A DNA stretch of 40,574 nt from Bryobacterales bacterium (lineage in GTDB: Bacteria > Acidobacteriota > Terriglobia > Bryobacterales > Bryobacteraceae), in NCBI GenBank assembly GCA_026954325.1, contig JAIXKK010000182.1, forward strand, positions 1 through 40,574, given 5' to 3'. The notes beneath the pieces were generated by a model that was not told the origin of the DNA, made no database searches, and was given only the letters and a program-made list of their open reading frames with translations. Made by a program: the position numbers and the translations under genes. Positions 1 to 7,914 of the stretch are shown here, in pieces; position 1 is the stretch's first letter; each line of letters starts with the position of its first letter.

Positions 1-2
1 AC

Positions 3-665
3 CCCGTGCTGGCGCGCGCCCTCGACATCCTCTTCATCCTTCACGCCGACCATGAGCAGAACTGCAGCGCCAACGCCATGCGCAGCGTCGGCAGTTCCCA
101 GGCCGACCCCTACCTGAGCCTCTCGGCCGCCGCCTCCGCCCTCGCCGGGCCGCTCCACGGCGGGGCGAACGAAGAAGTGCTCCGCATGCTCGATGAAATC
201 GGTTCCGTCAACAGCATCCCCGCCTTCATCGGGAAGGTGAAGAGCGGCGAGTGCAAGCTGATGGGCTTCGGCCACCGTGTTTACAAGAACTATGATCCTC
301 GCGCCCGCATCATCAAGAAGGTGGCCGAGGACGTCTTCGAGGTGACGGGCGTCAATCCGAAGCTCGAAATCGCCAAGGAACTCGAACGTATCGCCCTCAA
401 CGACGAATACTTCATCAAGCGCAAGCTCTATCCGAACGTCGATTTCTACAGCGGCATCATCTACCAGGCGATGGGCTTCCATCCCGAGATGTTCACCGTC
501 CTGTTCGCCATCCCGAGAACGGTAGGCTGGCTGGCGCAGTGGCAGGAACTGATCGAGGATCCCGAGCAGAAAATCGCCCGCCCGCGCCAGATCTTCACCG
601 GCCACGAGATCCGCCACGTCGGAAAGGAACAGGAAGCGTCGAACGTGGTTGTCGCGGCGCGGTAG
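3..665 (+). CDS. gltA: Citrate synthase, C-terminal part (5' end outside window)
   Basis: Condenses oxaloacetate and acetyl-CoA to citrate, the entry step of the TCA cycle, in the cytoplasm. The reading frame is open to the window edge (a CCC codon precedes the first GTG), so about half of the protein lies upstream. Visible family motifs are the histidine segment PLHGGANEE, the second histidine segment GFGHRVYKNYDPRA, the aspartate segment NVDFYSGI and the late arginine segment IPRTVGW. These carry the two catalytic histidines, the catalytic aspartate and a substrate-binding arginine of citrate synthases. The ending EASNVVVAAR is ordinary. A methylcitrate synthase is possible, since the families are close, but no prp genes are present here. 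Confidence 0.95.
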   Translation, partial: PVLARALDILFILHADHEQNCSANAMRSVGSSQADPYLSLSAAASALAGPLHGGANEEVLRMLDEIGSVNSIPAFIGKVKSGECKLMGFGHRVYKNYDPRARIIKKVAEDVFEVTGVNPKLEIAKELERIALNDEYFIKRKLYPNVDFYSGIIYQAMGFHPEMFTVLFAIPRTVGWLAQWQELIEDPEQKIARPRQIFTGHEIRHVGKEQEASNVVVAAR

Positions 666-672
666 CCGGGTA

Positions 673-728
673 TCGCGGCTGACCGCGAGGGTCCCGCAAG
701 ACGCTGATGAGGCATGGCGCGGGACCCT
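673..728 (+). terminator. Two consecutive hairpins after citrate synthase, putative terminator
   Basis: Directly after the citrate synthase stop there is a 6-bp stem with a CTGA tetraloop (TCGCGG 673-678, CCGCGA 683-688). It is followed by a 10-bp stem (AGGGTCCCGC 688-697, GCGGGACCCT 719-728). No T-tract follows, so a classical intrinsic terminator is not proven. The next 200 bases up to 934 contain no gene I can support. Confidence 0.4.
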
Positions 729-933
729 GCTCATCCCGCTGAAATCGGATTCTTCATGTCCGTCGCAGGGCTCTTCTGGCTTGACCGGTGTAGTGTAATG
801 TGGTGAAGACCATGGGCTCAGGCCGCGATATGAGGACGAAAGACAAGACGCTGAGGGTAGAAAAAGTCCAAAGCATCTCCGTCTCGTGCGCTCCGAATTG
901 CATGCCGTCTGACGAGGGGCAGGGGTAGAACGG

Positions 934-2079
934 ATGCCCGCCTTCTACGAGTTTTTCGCGGGCGGAGGACTGGCGAGAGCCGGGCTCGGCGAGGGCTGGG
1001 ACTGTCTATTCGCCAATGACATTGACGGAAAGAAGGGCGCGAGTTACGCGGCAAACTGGGGCGGAGAGCATTTGGAGATCGAGGATGTCGGGAGACTGAC
1101 CACCGCGAACATTCCGGGCCGCGCTGATATGGCTTGGGGATCGTTTCCGTGCCAGGATCTATCTCTGGCCGGAGATTATGCGGGATTAATAGGCGGGCGC
1201 TCGGGGACGTTCTGGCTCTTCTGGCGGCTCATGGAGGCTCTCGCGGAGAGCGGCCGCCCGCCCACGATCGTCGTTCTTGAGAATGTATGCGGCGCGCTCA
1301 CTTCGCACGGCGGGAAAGATTTCGCATCGATCGGCGCCGCGCTCGCCGGCGGCGGGTACCGTTTCGGCGCGCTTGTGATCGACGCCGTGCGCTTCGTCCC
1401 GCAATCGCGGCCCCGGCTCTTCCTCGTGGCGATGCGCGAGGAGCGCTCATTGCCCCCTAGTCTCGCATTGCCTGGGGCCAGCGCGTTGTGGCATCCCCCG
1501 AATCTGGTGAGCGCCTGCGAGAAGCTGTCCGAGCGGTCGAAGGAAGCTTGGGTGTGGTGGAGCCTGCCGGCGCCCCCCGCGCGTAAGTCGAGGTTCACGG
1601 ATGTAATTGAAGACGAACCGCAAGGGGTGTCCTGGCACACGGCGGCCGAGACGCAACGCCTGATCTCCCTGATGAGCCCGGTCAACCGCGGGAAGGTTGA
1701 GCAGGCCATAAGGATGGGAAAGCGGGTGGCCGGCGGAATCTATAAACGCACTCGCAAGGATGAAGCCGGGAAGCGCGTTCAGCGGGCGGAGGTCCGCTTC
1801 GACGATGTATCCGGATGTCTGCGTACGCCTGTTGGCGGGTCGAGCCGGCAAATCATCATGATCGTCGAAGGCACGAAAATCCGCTCCCGGTTGCTGGCGC
1901 CGCGCGAGGCAGCCCGGCTGATGGGGTTGCCTGAAACCTATAAGCTGCCGGCGAACTACAATGACGCCTACCGCCTCGCCGGCGACGGCGTCGTCGTCCC
2001 CGTGGTCCGCTTTCTTGCGGCGCATTTGCTGGAACCGTTGCTTGCCGGAACGGGGAGCGCCCATAAGGAAGCCGCCTGA
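934..2079 (+). CDS. dcm: DNA (cytosine-5-)-methyltransferase
   Basis: Methylates carbon 5 of cytosine in a specific DNA sequence using S-adenosylmethionine. The family motifs appear in order over 381 residues: motif I EFFAGGG (residues 6-12, AdoMet binding), motif IV FPCQD with the catalytic Cys73, motif VI ENV (116-118), motif VIII QSRPR (157-161), the variable target-recognition stretch at about 165-300, then LAPREAARLMGLP and a motif X-like GDGVVVPVV near the C-terminus. Normal length for a type II-style enzyme. The ATG at 934 follows a purine-rich GGGGCAGGGG. It heads a cassette with a decayed DUF4928-like gene and vsr. No recognisable cognate restriction endonuclease is adjacent. The target sequence cannot be read from the protein. 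Likely a transferred defence or epigenetic island. Confidence 0.93.
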   Translation: MPAFYEFFAGGGLARAGLGEGWDCLFANDIDGKKGASYAANWGGEHLEIEDVGRLTTANIPGRADMAWGSFPCQDLSLAGDYAGLIGGRSGTFWLFWRLMEALAESGRPPTIVVLENVCGALTSHGGKDFASIGAALAGGGYRFGALVIDAVRFVPQSRPRLFLVAMREERSLPPSLALPGASALWHPPNLVSACEKLSERSKEAWVWWSLPAPPARKSRFTDVIEDEPQGVSWHTAAETQRLISLMSPVNRGKVEQAIRMGKRVAGGIYKRTRKDEAGKRVQRAEVRFDDVSGCLRTPVGGSSRQIIMIVEGTKIRSRLLAPREAARLMGLPETYKLPANYNDAYRLAGDGVVVPVVRFLAAHLLEPLLAGTGSAHKEAA

Positions 2080-2080
2080 A

Positions 2081-2393
2081 ATGGCCGAAGCGCACAAGAA
2101 AGAACTGGCTGCGTTTGCGGCCGGCAAACGCTTCCGAGGCAAAGGACCGCTCTGCGTTGCCCTGGTCGTCACGCAACACGCTAAGGCTGCTGGACTGCCT
2201 TTGGCTAGGGCTTGGGAAAGGCGCTGTTCAAGCGGTTCTAAAGCGGCATGGCATCACGCGGGTCCCGGCCGGCGAAGGGGGGCGCGCGTCGCGCGGACCA
2301 AAGGCCTCGGACGCGGATCTGGTGGAACGATACAATGAGGCCGCCGGCGAGTTCGAAACAGATCCCAGCTTGAAGATCGAATTGCGGCGATGA
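2081..2393 (+). pseudogene. DUF4928-like protein, frameshifted and shortened
   Basis: An ATG at 2081, one base after the methyltransferase stop, opens a frame reading MAEAHKKELAAFAAGKRF and then RGKGPLCVALVVTQHAKAAGLPL. That similarity is lost at about 2200. The continuation LGLGKGAVQAVLKRHGITR followed by EGGRASRG is found in another frame from about 2205 to the stop at 2393. From memory, DUF4928 proteins encoded beside cytosine methyltransferases and Vsr carry these same blocks, with a glycine-rich segment (GGQV...GLG) between them and a longer C-terminus. Here the junction segment and most of the C-terminus are missing, so this looks like a deletion plus frameshift. An assembly error could explain only the frame change. 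The stop overlaps the vsr start (ATGA). Confidence 0.55.
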
Positions 2394-2800
2394 AGGAGAC
2401 CCGGGAGCAGCGGAGCCGTATTATGCGGGCGGTGAAAGGCGCGGACACGGCGCCCGAACTTGCGGTGCGGCGCCAGGTGCACGGTATGGGTTACCGCTTC
2501 CGGCTTCATCGGAAAGACCTCCCCGGCAAGCCGGACCTGGCGTTCCCGCGTCTACACAAAGTGGTCTTCGTGCACGGGTGTTTCTGGCACGGACATGATT
2601 GCGCCCGGGGCGCTCGCATTCCCGTGCGGAATCGCGAGTACTGGACGCGGAAGGTAGCGCGAAACATGGAGAGGGACACCAGGGCACAGGCCGCTCTCAA
2701 GAGCCTGGGCTGGAAGATCCTGGTTGTATGGGAATGCGAGATCAAGGATAGCGGCCGCATGCGGCGAGTGTTACGGCGCTTCCTGGGCAGAACGGCATGA
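2390..2800 (+). CDS. vsr: Very short patch repair endonuclease
   Basis: Nicks DNA 5' of the T in T:G mismatches that arise when 5-methylcytosine is deaminated, protecting sequences modified by the adjacent methyltransferase. The 136-residue protein is full length for Vsr. It shows the N-terminal TREQRSRIMRAVKGADTAPE segment, the catalytic PGKPDLAF with Asp49, the zinc/catalytic segment VFVHGCFWHGHDC (His62, Cys64, His67, His69, Cys71), the RNREYW motif and the late WECEIK. The start overlaps the stop of the preceding decayed frame by four bases (ATGA), implying translational coupling. Its own stop overlaps another ATG in the same way. It should act on mismatches in the Dcm-type site of the enzyme at 934. 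Confidence 0.95.
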   Translation: MKETREQRSRIMRAVKGADTAPELAVRRQVHGMGYRFRLHRKDLPGKPDLAFPRLHKVVFVHGCFWHGHDCARGARIPVRNREYWTRKVARNMERDTRAQAALKSLGWKILVVWECEIKDSGRMRRVLRRFLGRTA

Positions 2801-2874
2801 ACAGTGACGATCCAAGTGACCTCGCTGGTATGACGAGACGCGCGCGCCCGTTCTCATTGCGCCCTCCATGGTGA
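2797..2874 (+). other. Truncated small ORF coupled to vsr
   Basis: ATGA at 2797-2800 joins the vsr stop to a new ATG, the same junction type as between the decayed DUF4928-like frame and vsr. The frame reads MNSDDPSDLAGMTRRARPF and stops at 2874 after 25 residues. I do not recognise it. The shared coupling suggests the first codons of a fourth cassette gene whose remainder has been deleted. It could also be chance, since ATGA overlaps are common. Confidence 0.3.
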
Positions 2875-2890
2875 CACGCGTGGAGAAATG

Positions 2891-2966
2891 TCCTGATCCA
2901 TCAGGAGTATCCTGACTTTTCCCGCATTCGTCCCGCACCGCCCGGCGCCGCGCGGTCTGGGACGAA
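2891..2966. repeat. Inverted repeats at the right edge of the methylase cassette
   Basis: Two palindromes lie in the gap between vsr and the next gene. One has arms TCCTGAT (2891-2897) and ATCAGGA (2900-2906), with TTTT a few bases on. The other has perfect 8-bp arms TTCGTCCC (2927-2934) and GGGACGAA (2959-2966) around a GC-rich loop. They may terminate transcription from either side or mark the island boundary. Otherwise 2875-2997 holds nothing I can assign. Confidence 0.4.
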
Positions 2967-2997
2967 CGGCTGTGGACGAGGTAACGGCTTGGCTCGA

Positions 2998-3357
2998 CTA
3001 CGCCCCGCGCGCCCGCGCCAGGTACACCAGGGCGTCCGAAACGTGCTCGTCGCTCGGGTGCTCCCGCCGTGCTTCCGGAGGCGCGGCCGTCAAGTCCCCC
3101 GCCAGCGACGTGATGAATCCCATCACCAGAAACCGCAGCGTGGGGCCGGCCGGCTCCACCACCCCGGTAGCCGGTAGTCCGGCCCCACGCTGGAACTGCT
3201 CAATGGCTTCGATTGTCCTCGAACCTGCGATGCCGTCCACCGCAATCAAATACGGTGTGGACCGGGCGACGTAGTCGTTCAGCAATAGCTGGATGAGGCG
3301 GACATCCTCCGTGTAATTCTGTCCGCCTCTCCCAACTCCTCCTTGGATGAACCTCAT
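2998..3357 (-). CDS. Peptidoglycan-binding-like domain protein
   Basis: Small 119-residue protein built on one peptidoglycan_binding_1-like three-helix unit. The visible unit is EDVRLIQLLLNDYV, then the signature AVDGIAGSRTIEAIEQFQ and GLPATGVVEPAG (about residues 17-72). The motif D-G-I-x-G-x-x-T-x-x-A-I-x-x-F-Q is typical of this fold, which binds cell-wall peptidoglycan or serves as an adaptor domain in phage-tail and secretion-related proteins. There is no signal peptide and no catalytic domain, and the rest is helical and charged. It is transcribed away from the riboswitch at 3461 and converges on the methylase cassette. Stand-alone cytoplasmic versions occur near type VI or phage-tail-like loci, but none is visible here, so the role is open. 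Confidence 0.7.
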   Translation of the reverse strand: MRFIQGGVGRGGQNYTEDVRLIQLLLNDYVARSTPYLIAVDGIAGSRTIEAIEQFQRGAGLPATGVVEPAGPTLRFLVMGFITSLAGDLTAAPPEARREHPSDEHVSDALVYLARARGA

Positions 3358-3460
3358 TTTCTCTCTATTCCTCGGGCATGGAAGTAGTGATTCTCAGACC
3401 ACAAACGTTACACACTTCCACAAATCCGTTGACTTCCATTCCCCGCCCGGAGGAAACTAA

Positions 3461-3655
3461 AAAGGTCGTTCGGTACGCTCGTTTCGCAGCGAGCGTGGCA
3501 AGAGGGAACCCGGTGTGAGTCCGGGGCTGCCCCGCAGCGGTAACCAGGAACGAAAGCCGCGTACGACGCACTGGCGCTTGTCGAAACAGCGCCGGGAAGC
3601 GGCGGCGAGTAGGAAAGCTAATGGCCTGGGAGTCCGAAGACCTGCCGGCGATGTC
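3461..3655 (+). promoter_or_regulatory. Cobalamin (adenosylcobalamin) riboswitch
   Basis: The leader of the TonB receptor contains the conserved cobalamin-riboswitch core: GAGGGAACCCGGTG (3502-3515), GAGTCCGGGGCTGCCCCGC (3518-3536) and GCGGTAA (3537-3543), with the downstream B12-box-like GAAGACCTGCC (3636-3646). The element sits 30 to 220 bases before the start codon at 3685, where ligand binding would close expression of an uptake receptor when vitamin B12 is plentiful. A TTGACT at 3429 is a possible -35 box but has no good partner. Exact ends were estimated by eye. Confidence 0.93.
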
Positions 3656-3684
3656 CGAAGACGTGCGCCTTCGAGGGGAAGGAC

Positions 3685-6087
3685 ATGGCCAAAGCCATTT
3701 ATCACTACATTTCATTGGCTCTTCTTGCAGCCGTTGCCTGCCATGCGGAGGAAATCCGCGGCAGGGTTCTTGACTCGTCCCATGCCGCCGTTCCGCGTGC
3801 CTGGGTCACTCTCTATTCGCAGGGCAGCCCGGAAGCCCGTAACGCACGAACCTCCGATGGTGGAGAGTTCGTCTTCCAGCAGGTCGCGCCGGGGGCGTAC
3901 CTGGTGTCGGCGAGCGCGATGGGCTTCGCCGAAAGCTCTCCCTTTCGCGTGGACCTGGCAGGTGGGCAAGTACAGTCCGTGGACATCGTTCTCGGTGTCG
4001 AGCGCGTCGACGAACGCGTCACCATTACGGCTTCAGGTACGCCCCTTTCCGTGGATTCCACCGCGAAAGCAGTCACCGTTCTGGATGCCGCCGGCATAGA
4101 CCGCCGGCAAGAGTTTTCGCTGAGCGAAGTCCTCAGGCAGGTTCCGGGAATGCGCGTCCAGCAGTTGGGCGGCCCCGGTGCGTTCACGCGCCTCCTCACA
4201 CGCGGCTTGCGCGCCTCCGATACGGCCATCCTCATCGACGGGTTCCGCCTCCGCGACGCGGGTTCGCCGCAAGGCGATGCCTCCGCCTTCCTGAGCGACC
4301 TGCTGGTGGTGGATTCTTCCCGTGTCGAGGTCTTGCGCGGCTCGGGCTCCTCGCTGTACGGCACGCACGCCATCGGCGGCGTCGTGCAACTGGTGACGGA
4401 CCCCGGCGGCGGCCCGTTGCACGGCGAAGTCTCCGCCGAGGGCGGCGGACTCGGCATGTTCCGCGGACTGGCCCGGATGGCCGGCGGCGCTCTCGCCGGC
4501 AGGCTTCAGTATTCCGCGGGTTTGACTCACCTCAACGTCACCCGCGGTGTCGACGGCTCTGACCGGGCACGCAACACGAGCGGACAGGGCTGGTTCCAAT
4601 ACGCGTTGCGCGAGAGCACGCGCCTCAGTGTCCGGCTGTTTGCGACGGGTACGTATGCCGATTTAAACTCGACGCCGTTTGCCGCTCCGGACGCCAATTT
4701 GCCGGCCTCCGGACTGGTCCCGGCCATCCCGCTGGCGCCGGGCCAATTGGCGTTAGCCGATGCCGGATTGCCCTTCGCCTGGGGCAACGCCACCTTCGCG
4801 CCTTCGCTCAATGATCCGGATGCGAGCCGCAAGGCCCGCGAGGTTTCTTCCCTCTTCGGCCTCACGCACAACCTGAGTCCCGCCACCACCCTGCGCCTCG
4901 GCTACCAGGCATTGACCACCTCCCGCGACAATCGCGACGGCCCCGGCGGAGCGAGTTTCCAGCCGCTGTTCAACAACAGCGCGGTCTACGACGGACGCAT
5001 CGACAACGCACAGGGCCGCATCGATTCCCAATGGGGAAAGCGCCACCTGCTCACCGCCGGCTATGAGTTCGAAAGGGAGCGGTTTACCAACCTTTCCACT
5101 GACCGGAATCCAGACCCCGCATCGCGGGTCTTTGCGCGCGCCGGCGTCAGCGAAGCCTCGCATAGCGTCTTTGCGCAGGATCAGTTGCGCTTCTTCGACA
5201 GCCGTCTTCTGGTGTCGCTCTCCGCGCGCTGGCAGGGATTCGCCCTGAACCGGCCGAAATTCGAGGGTGGCGCGCCGTTGTACGGCTCACAGGCGCTCGA
5301 AGCTCCGCCGGATGCCTTCACCGGCGACGGAGCCGTGGCATGGATGGCGCGGGCCGGCACGAAACTCCGCGCCCATGTGGGCAACGCCTATCGTGCTCCG
5401 GCGCTCTATGAGCGGTTCGGCTCGTCATTCTACGGCGGCTCGTTCTTCGCCTACGGAGACCCGCGTCTGCGGCCGGAGCGCTCCATCGCCGCCGATGGCG
5501 GCTTCGACCAATACTTCGCTCATTCCCGCTTGCGCGTCAGCGGCACGTACTTCTACACACGCCTGCAAAGCGTCATCGCCTTCGGCGCGCTGCAACTCGG
5601 GCGCGATCCGTTTGACCGCTTCAGCGGCTATCTGAATACCCGCGGCGGATTGGCCCGCGGTTTCGAAAGCAGCGCCGAGGCAAGCCTCATGCGCGGAATG
5701 CGTGTATCGGGCTCCTATACCTACACCCGCTCGCAGGAGCGTACGCCGGTTTTCGCCGGTGGACTCCTCCTCTCCCCGCGAATCCCGCGCCATCTGGCAA
5801 CCATTCTTGTCAGCCGGCGCATCGGCAAACATGCCGAAATCGCCTCCGACATCTCGCTCGCCGGGAACTCGGTGACGCCCTTCTATACAGGCGCCGGCAC
5901 GCGTGCGTTTGTGTTCCCCGGGGCTCGCAAGGCCGACCTTGCCGCGTCTTACTCTATCCCTCTACACGACCGCGCATCCTTGCAACTGTTCACCCGCGTC
6001 GAAAACTTCCTCAACCGCACGTGGTATGAAGATGGATTCCGGGTGCCGAAGGCCTGGGCCGTGGGCGGCATGAAGCTGGTGTTTTGA
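3685..6087 (+). CDS. TonB-dependent outer-membrane receptor, probably for cobalamin
   Basis: Imports a ligand across the outer membrane using TonB/ExbBD energy. The riboswitch in its leader indicates vitamin B12 or a related corrinoid, a BtuB-like role. The 800-residue protein starts with a signal peptide (ISLALLAAVACHA, cleavage near residue 21). A carboxypeptidase-regulatory-like beta domain follows (EIRGRVLDSSHAAVPRAWVTLY to about residue 105). The plug comes next (about 115-245, with SEVLRQVPGMRVQQLGG, ILIDGFRLRD and SRVEVLRGSGSSLYGTHAIGGVVQLVTD), then a 22-strand-type barrel ending in an aromatic residue (VGGMKLVF). It is shorter than the roughly 1100-residue Oar-like receptors common in acidobacteria. 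The start is supported by GGGGAAGGA just upstream. It ends 10 bases from the convergent kinase gene. Confidence 0.9.
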   Translation: MAKAIYHYISLALLAAVACHAEEIRGRVLDSSHAAVPRAWVTLYSQGSPEARNARTSDGGEFVFQQVAPGAYLVSASAMGFAESSPFRVDLAGGQVQSVDIVLGVERVDERVTITASGTPLSVDSTAKAVTVLDAAGIDRRQEFSLSEVLRQVPGMRVQQLGGPGAFTRLLTRGLRASDTAILIDGFRLRDAGSPQGDASAFLSDLLVVDSSRVEVLRGSGSSLYGTHAIGGVVQLVTDPGGGPLHGEVSAEGGGLGMFRGLARMAGGALAGRLQYSAGLTHLNVTRGVDGSDRARNTSGQGWFQYALRESTRLSVRLFATGTYADLNSTPFAAPDANLPASGLVPAIPLAPGQLALADAGLPFAWGNATFAPSLNDPDASRKAREVSSLFGLTHNLSPATTLRLGYQALTTSRDNRDGPGGASFQPLFNNSAVYDGRIDNAQGRIDSQWGKRHLLTAGYEFERERFTNLSTDRNPDPASRVFARAGVSEASHSVFAQDQLRFFDSRLLVSLSARWQGFALNRPKFEGGAPLYGSQALEAPPDAFTGDGAVAWMARAGTKLRAHVGNAYRAPALYERFGSSFYGGSFFAYGDPRLRPERSIAADGGFDQYFAHSRLRVSGTYFYTRLQSVIAFGALQLGRDPFDRFSGYLNTRGGLARGFESSAEASLMRGMRVSGSYTYTRSQERTPVFAGGLLLSPRIPRHLATILVSRRIGKHAEIASDISLAGNSVTPFYTGAGTRAFVFPGARKADLAASYSIPLHDRASLQLFTRVENFLNRTWYEDGFRVPKAWAVGGMKLVF

Positions 6088-6097
6088 AACATCGGCG

Positions 6098-7852
6098 CTA
6101 CCGCGTCCACGAGAGATTAATGTTCGTCACCGAACCGTCTTTGATGTCGATGTCCTGCTCCTGCCTGCGCAACCCCTCCTTCACCAGGGCCAGTTTGTGC
6201 GCTCCCGCCGGCAGCGTGATCTGCGCCGGTGTCCGTTCGGGACGTTCCCGGCCGTCGACGAATATGGTTGCCCCCGGCGGCGTCGTGTGGATGACCACCG
6301 TTCCGATGGCGCGCTCCATCACAATCACCTGGGAACTCTCCTCCGGCATCATGAAAATCCGTTGCTGCTCGCGATACCCGCTTCCCACCGTGGCCAGCGT
6401 ATGGCGCCCCGGCGGCAGCGTCATTTCGCAGGGCGTGGTGCACATCAGGTGCGGCTGCCCGTCAAACATGATCTTCACTCCCGGAGGAGAGGTGACCACG
6501 CGCACGGTGGCGTCCCGTGGCTGCGGTTCCTGTTTGCGGACCGCGGCGGGCGCCTTGCGCGGGGCGGGTTCTTCCGCGGGCGCCGGGACCTTCACCTCGG
6601 GAGCGGCCTCGGGAGCTTTCTCCTCCCGCGCCGGCTTCTCCTCCTCGGGCGGCTTCGTTTGCTCCACCGGCGGAGGCGGGGGCTCGGGTCTCCCCGCCGC
6701 CGGCCCCACCGGAGACGGTTTGGCCTCATCGTTCGCGGGCGGAATCACTTGTTCGGATTTCCGCGGCGGGGAGTCGTTATGAAACAGAAGCATGTTCAGG
6801 CCCGCCGCCATCAGACCCACCACGGCGAACCCGGCCAGAAATGCAATCATAGTCGAGCGCTTGCGCCCTGAGGGAACCGGTTCCGGCGGCAAGATACGCG
6901 AGGGAACGGCAGCCGTCGTCGCGGGCTTCGGCGGCCGCGCCGCCACTTGAACAGCCGCCGCCGGCTCCGCCACCGTCTCCTGCTCGTCGATGGCTCCCTG
7001 ACGCACCGGCTTCCAGTTCGGCCGCGCCGCGCACGCATTGCGCAGGGCTTTCGTGAACGCCTCGCAGTTCGGAAACCGGGCCTTGGGGTCTTTGCTCAGC
7101 GCCCTCCGGATCACCACGTCGACAGCGGCGCCGAGAGTCGAGTTGAGGCGCTGCGGCGGAATCGGCTCCTCATGCACGATCTTGAACATCAGCGCCGGCG
7201 CCGTGTTCCCCGTAAACGGCCGCTCCCCCGTCAGAAGCTGGTAGGCAATGACCGCCAGCGAGAACTGGTCCGCGCGCCCATCCACCGTAAGGTCCGAGAT
7301 CTGCTCCGGCGGCATGTAGCTTGGCGTGCCCAGCACCATGCCGGTGTTCGTCGCCTGTTGCGAAGTGAACTTCGCCACCCCGAAATCGGTGATCTTCACC
7401 GCGCCGTTCGAGGTCAGCATGATATTCGCCGGCTTGATGTCGCGATGAACAATGCCGCGGCCGTGGGCATAGTCGAGCGCGGCGGCCGCGTCATCGAGAA
7501 TGTGCAACAGAAGATCTTTGTGGATCGGCTTCTCGCCCCCCATTAGCTTCTCGAGCGTTGGCCCATCGACATATTCCATGAACACGTAGCAGACACCGCC
7601 GGATTCCTGAATGTCGTAAATGGTGACAATGCCCGGGTGCGAGAGGATGCCCGCCGAACGCGCCTCGCGGAACAGCCGGTCGCGAAGAAACTGCCGCTCC
7701 TGGTCGCTGGCGGCGTCCGCCAGGCGGATCGTCTTGATGGCTACCGTGCGCCCGATGGACGGATCTTCGGCCCGGTACACGACGCCCATCGCGCCTCTGC
7801 CCAACTCCCCCGTGATCCGATATCGCCCGATCTGTTCCATCCGGAAGGCCAT
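6098..7852 (-). CDS. Serine/threonine protein kinase with C-terminal PEGA domains
   Basis: Membrane-anchored Hanks-type kinase, 584 residues. The cytoplasmic kinase domain (about 5-275) has the glycine loop GELGRGAMG, VAIK with the ATP lysine, HRDIKPANIM with the catalytic aspartate, DFGVAK and a GTPSYMPPEQ activation segment, so it should be active. A low-complexity linker and one membrane helix (about 334-356, MIAFLAGFAVVGLMAAGLNML) lead to a Pro/Glu-rich extracytoplasmic stretch and two PEGA domains (about 447-515 and 516-584, VTSPPGVKIMFDG and TTPPGATIFVDG), which probably sense or bind the envelope. I chose ATG 7852 rather than the upstream TTG at 7894 because the latter nearly touches ftsY. 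ATG 7840 (MEQIGRYRI) is equally plausible. Substrates are unknown. Confidence 0.93.
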   Translation of the reverse strand: MAFRMEQIGRYRITGELGRGAMGVVYRAEDPSIGRTVAIKTIRLADAASDQERQFLRDRLFREARSAGILSHPGIVTIYDIQESGGVCYVFMEYVDGPTLEKLMGGEKPIHKDLLLHILDDAAAALDYAHGRGIVHRDIKPANIMLTSNGAVKITDFGVAKFTSQQATNTGMVLGTPSYMPPEQISDLTVDGRADQFSLAVIAYQLLTGERPFTGNTAPALMFKIVHEEPIPPQRLNSTLGAAVDVVIRRALSKDPKARFPNCEAFTKALRNACAARPNWKPVRQGAIDEQETVAEPAAAVQVAARPPKPATTAAVPSRILPPEPVPSGRKRSTMIAFLAGFAVVGLMAAGLNMLLFHNDSPPRKSEQVIPPANDEAKPSPVGPAAGRPEPPPPPVEQTKPPEEEKPAREEKAPEAAPEVKVPAPAEEPAPRKAPAAVRKQEPQPRDATVRVVTSPPGVKIMFDGQPHLMCTTPCEMTLPPGRHTLATVGSGYREQQRIFMMPEESSQVIVMERAIGTVVIHTTPPGATIFVDGRERPERTPAQITLPAGAHKLALVKEGLRRQEQDIDIKDGSVTNINLSWTR

Positions 7853-7914
7853 TTTATTGTAGCAACCGGCTTCGGGCGGGAACGTGCTGTACAATCGAAG
7901 TTACATTCACCATC
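7853..7914. promoter_or_regulatory. Divergent promoter region between kinase gene and ftsY
   Basis: The 62-base gap has two outward-facing -10-like hexamers of identical sequence: TACAAT on the minus strand (7861-7856) toward the kinase, and TACAAT on the plus strand (7890-7895) toward ftsY. Convincing -35 boxes are not visible. Neither start codon has a clear Shine-Dalgarno sequence. Confidence 0.4.

Noticed and set aside
781..933. TTGACC at 781 as part of a methyltransferase promoter
   Set aside because: No acceptable -10 box lies 16-19 bases downstream.
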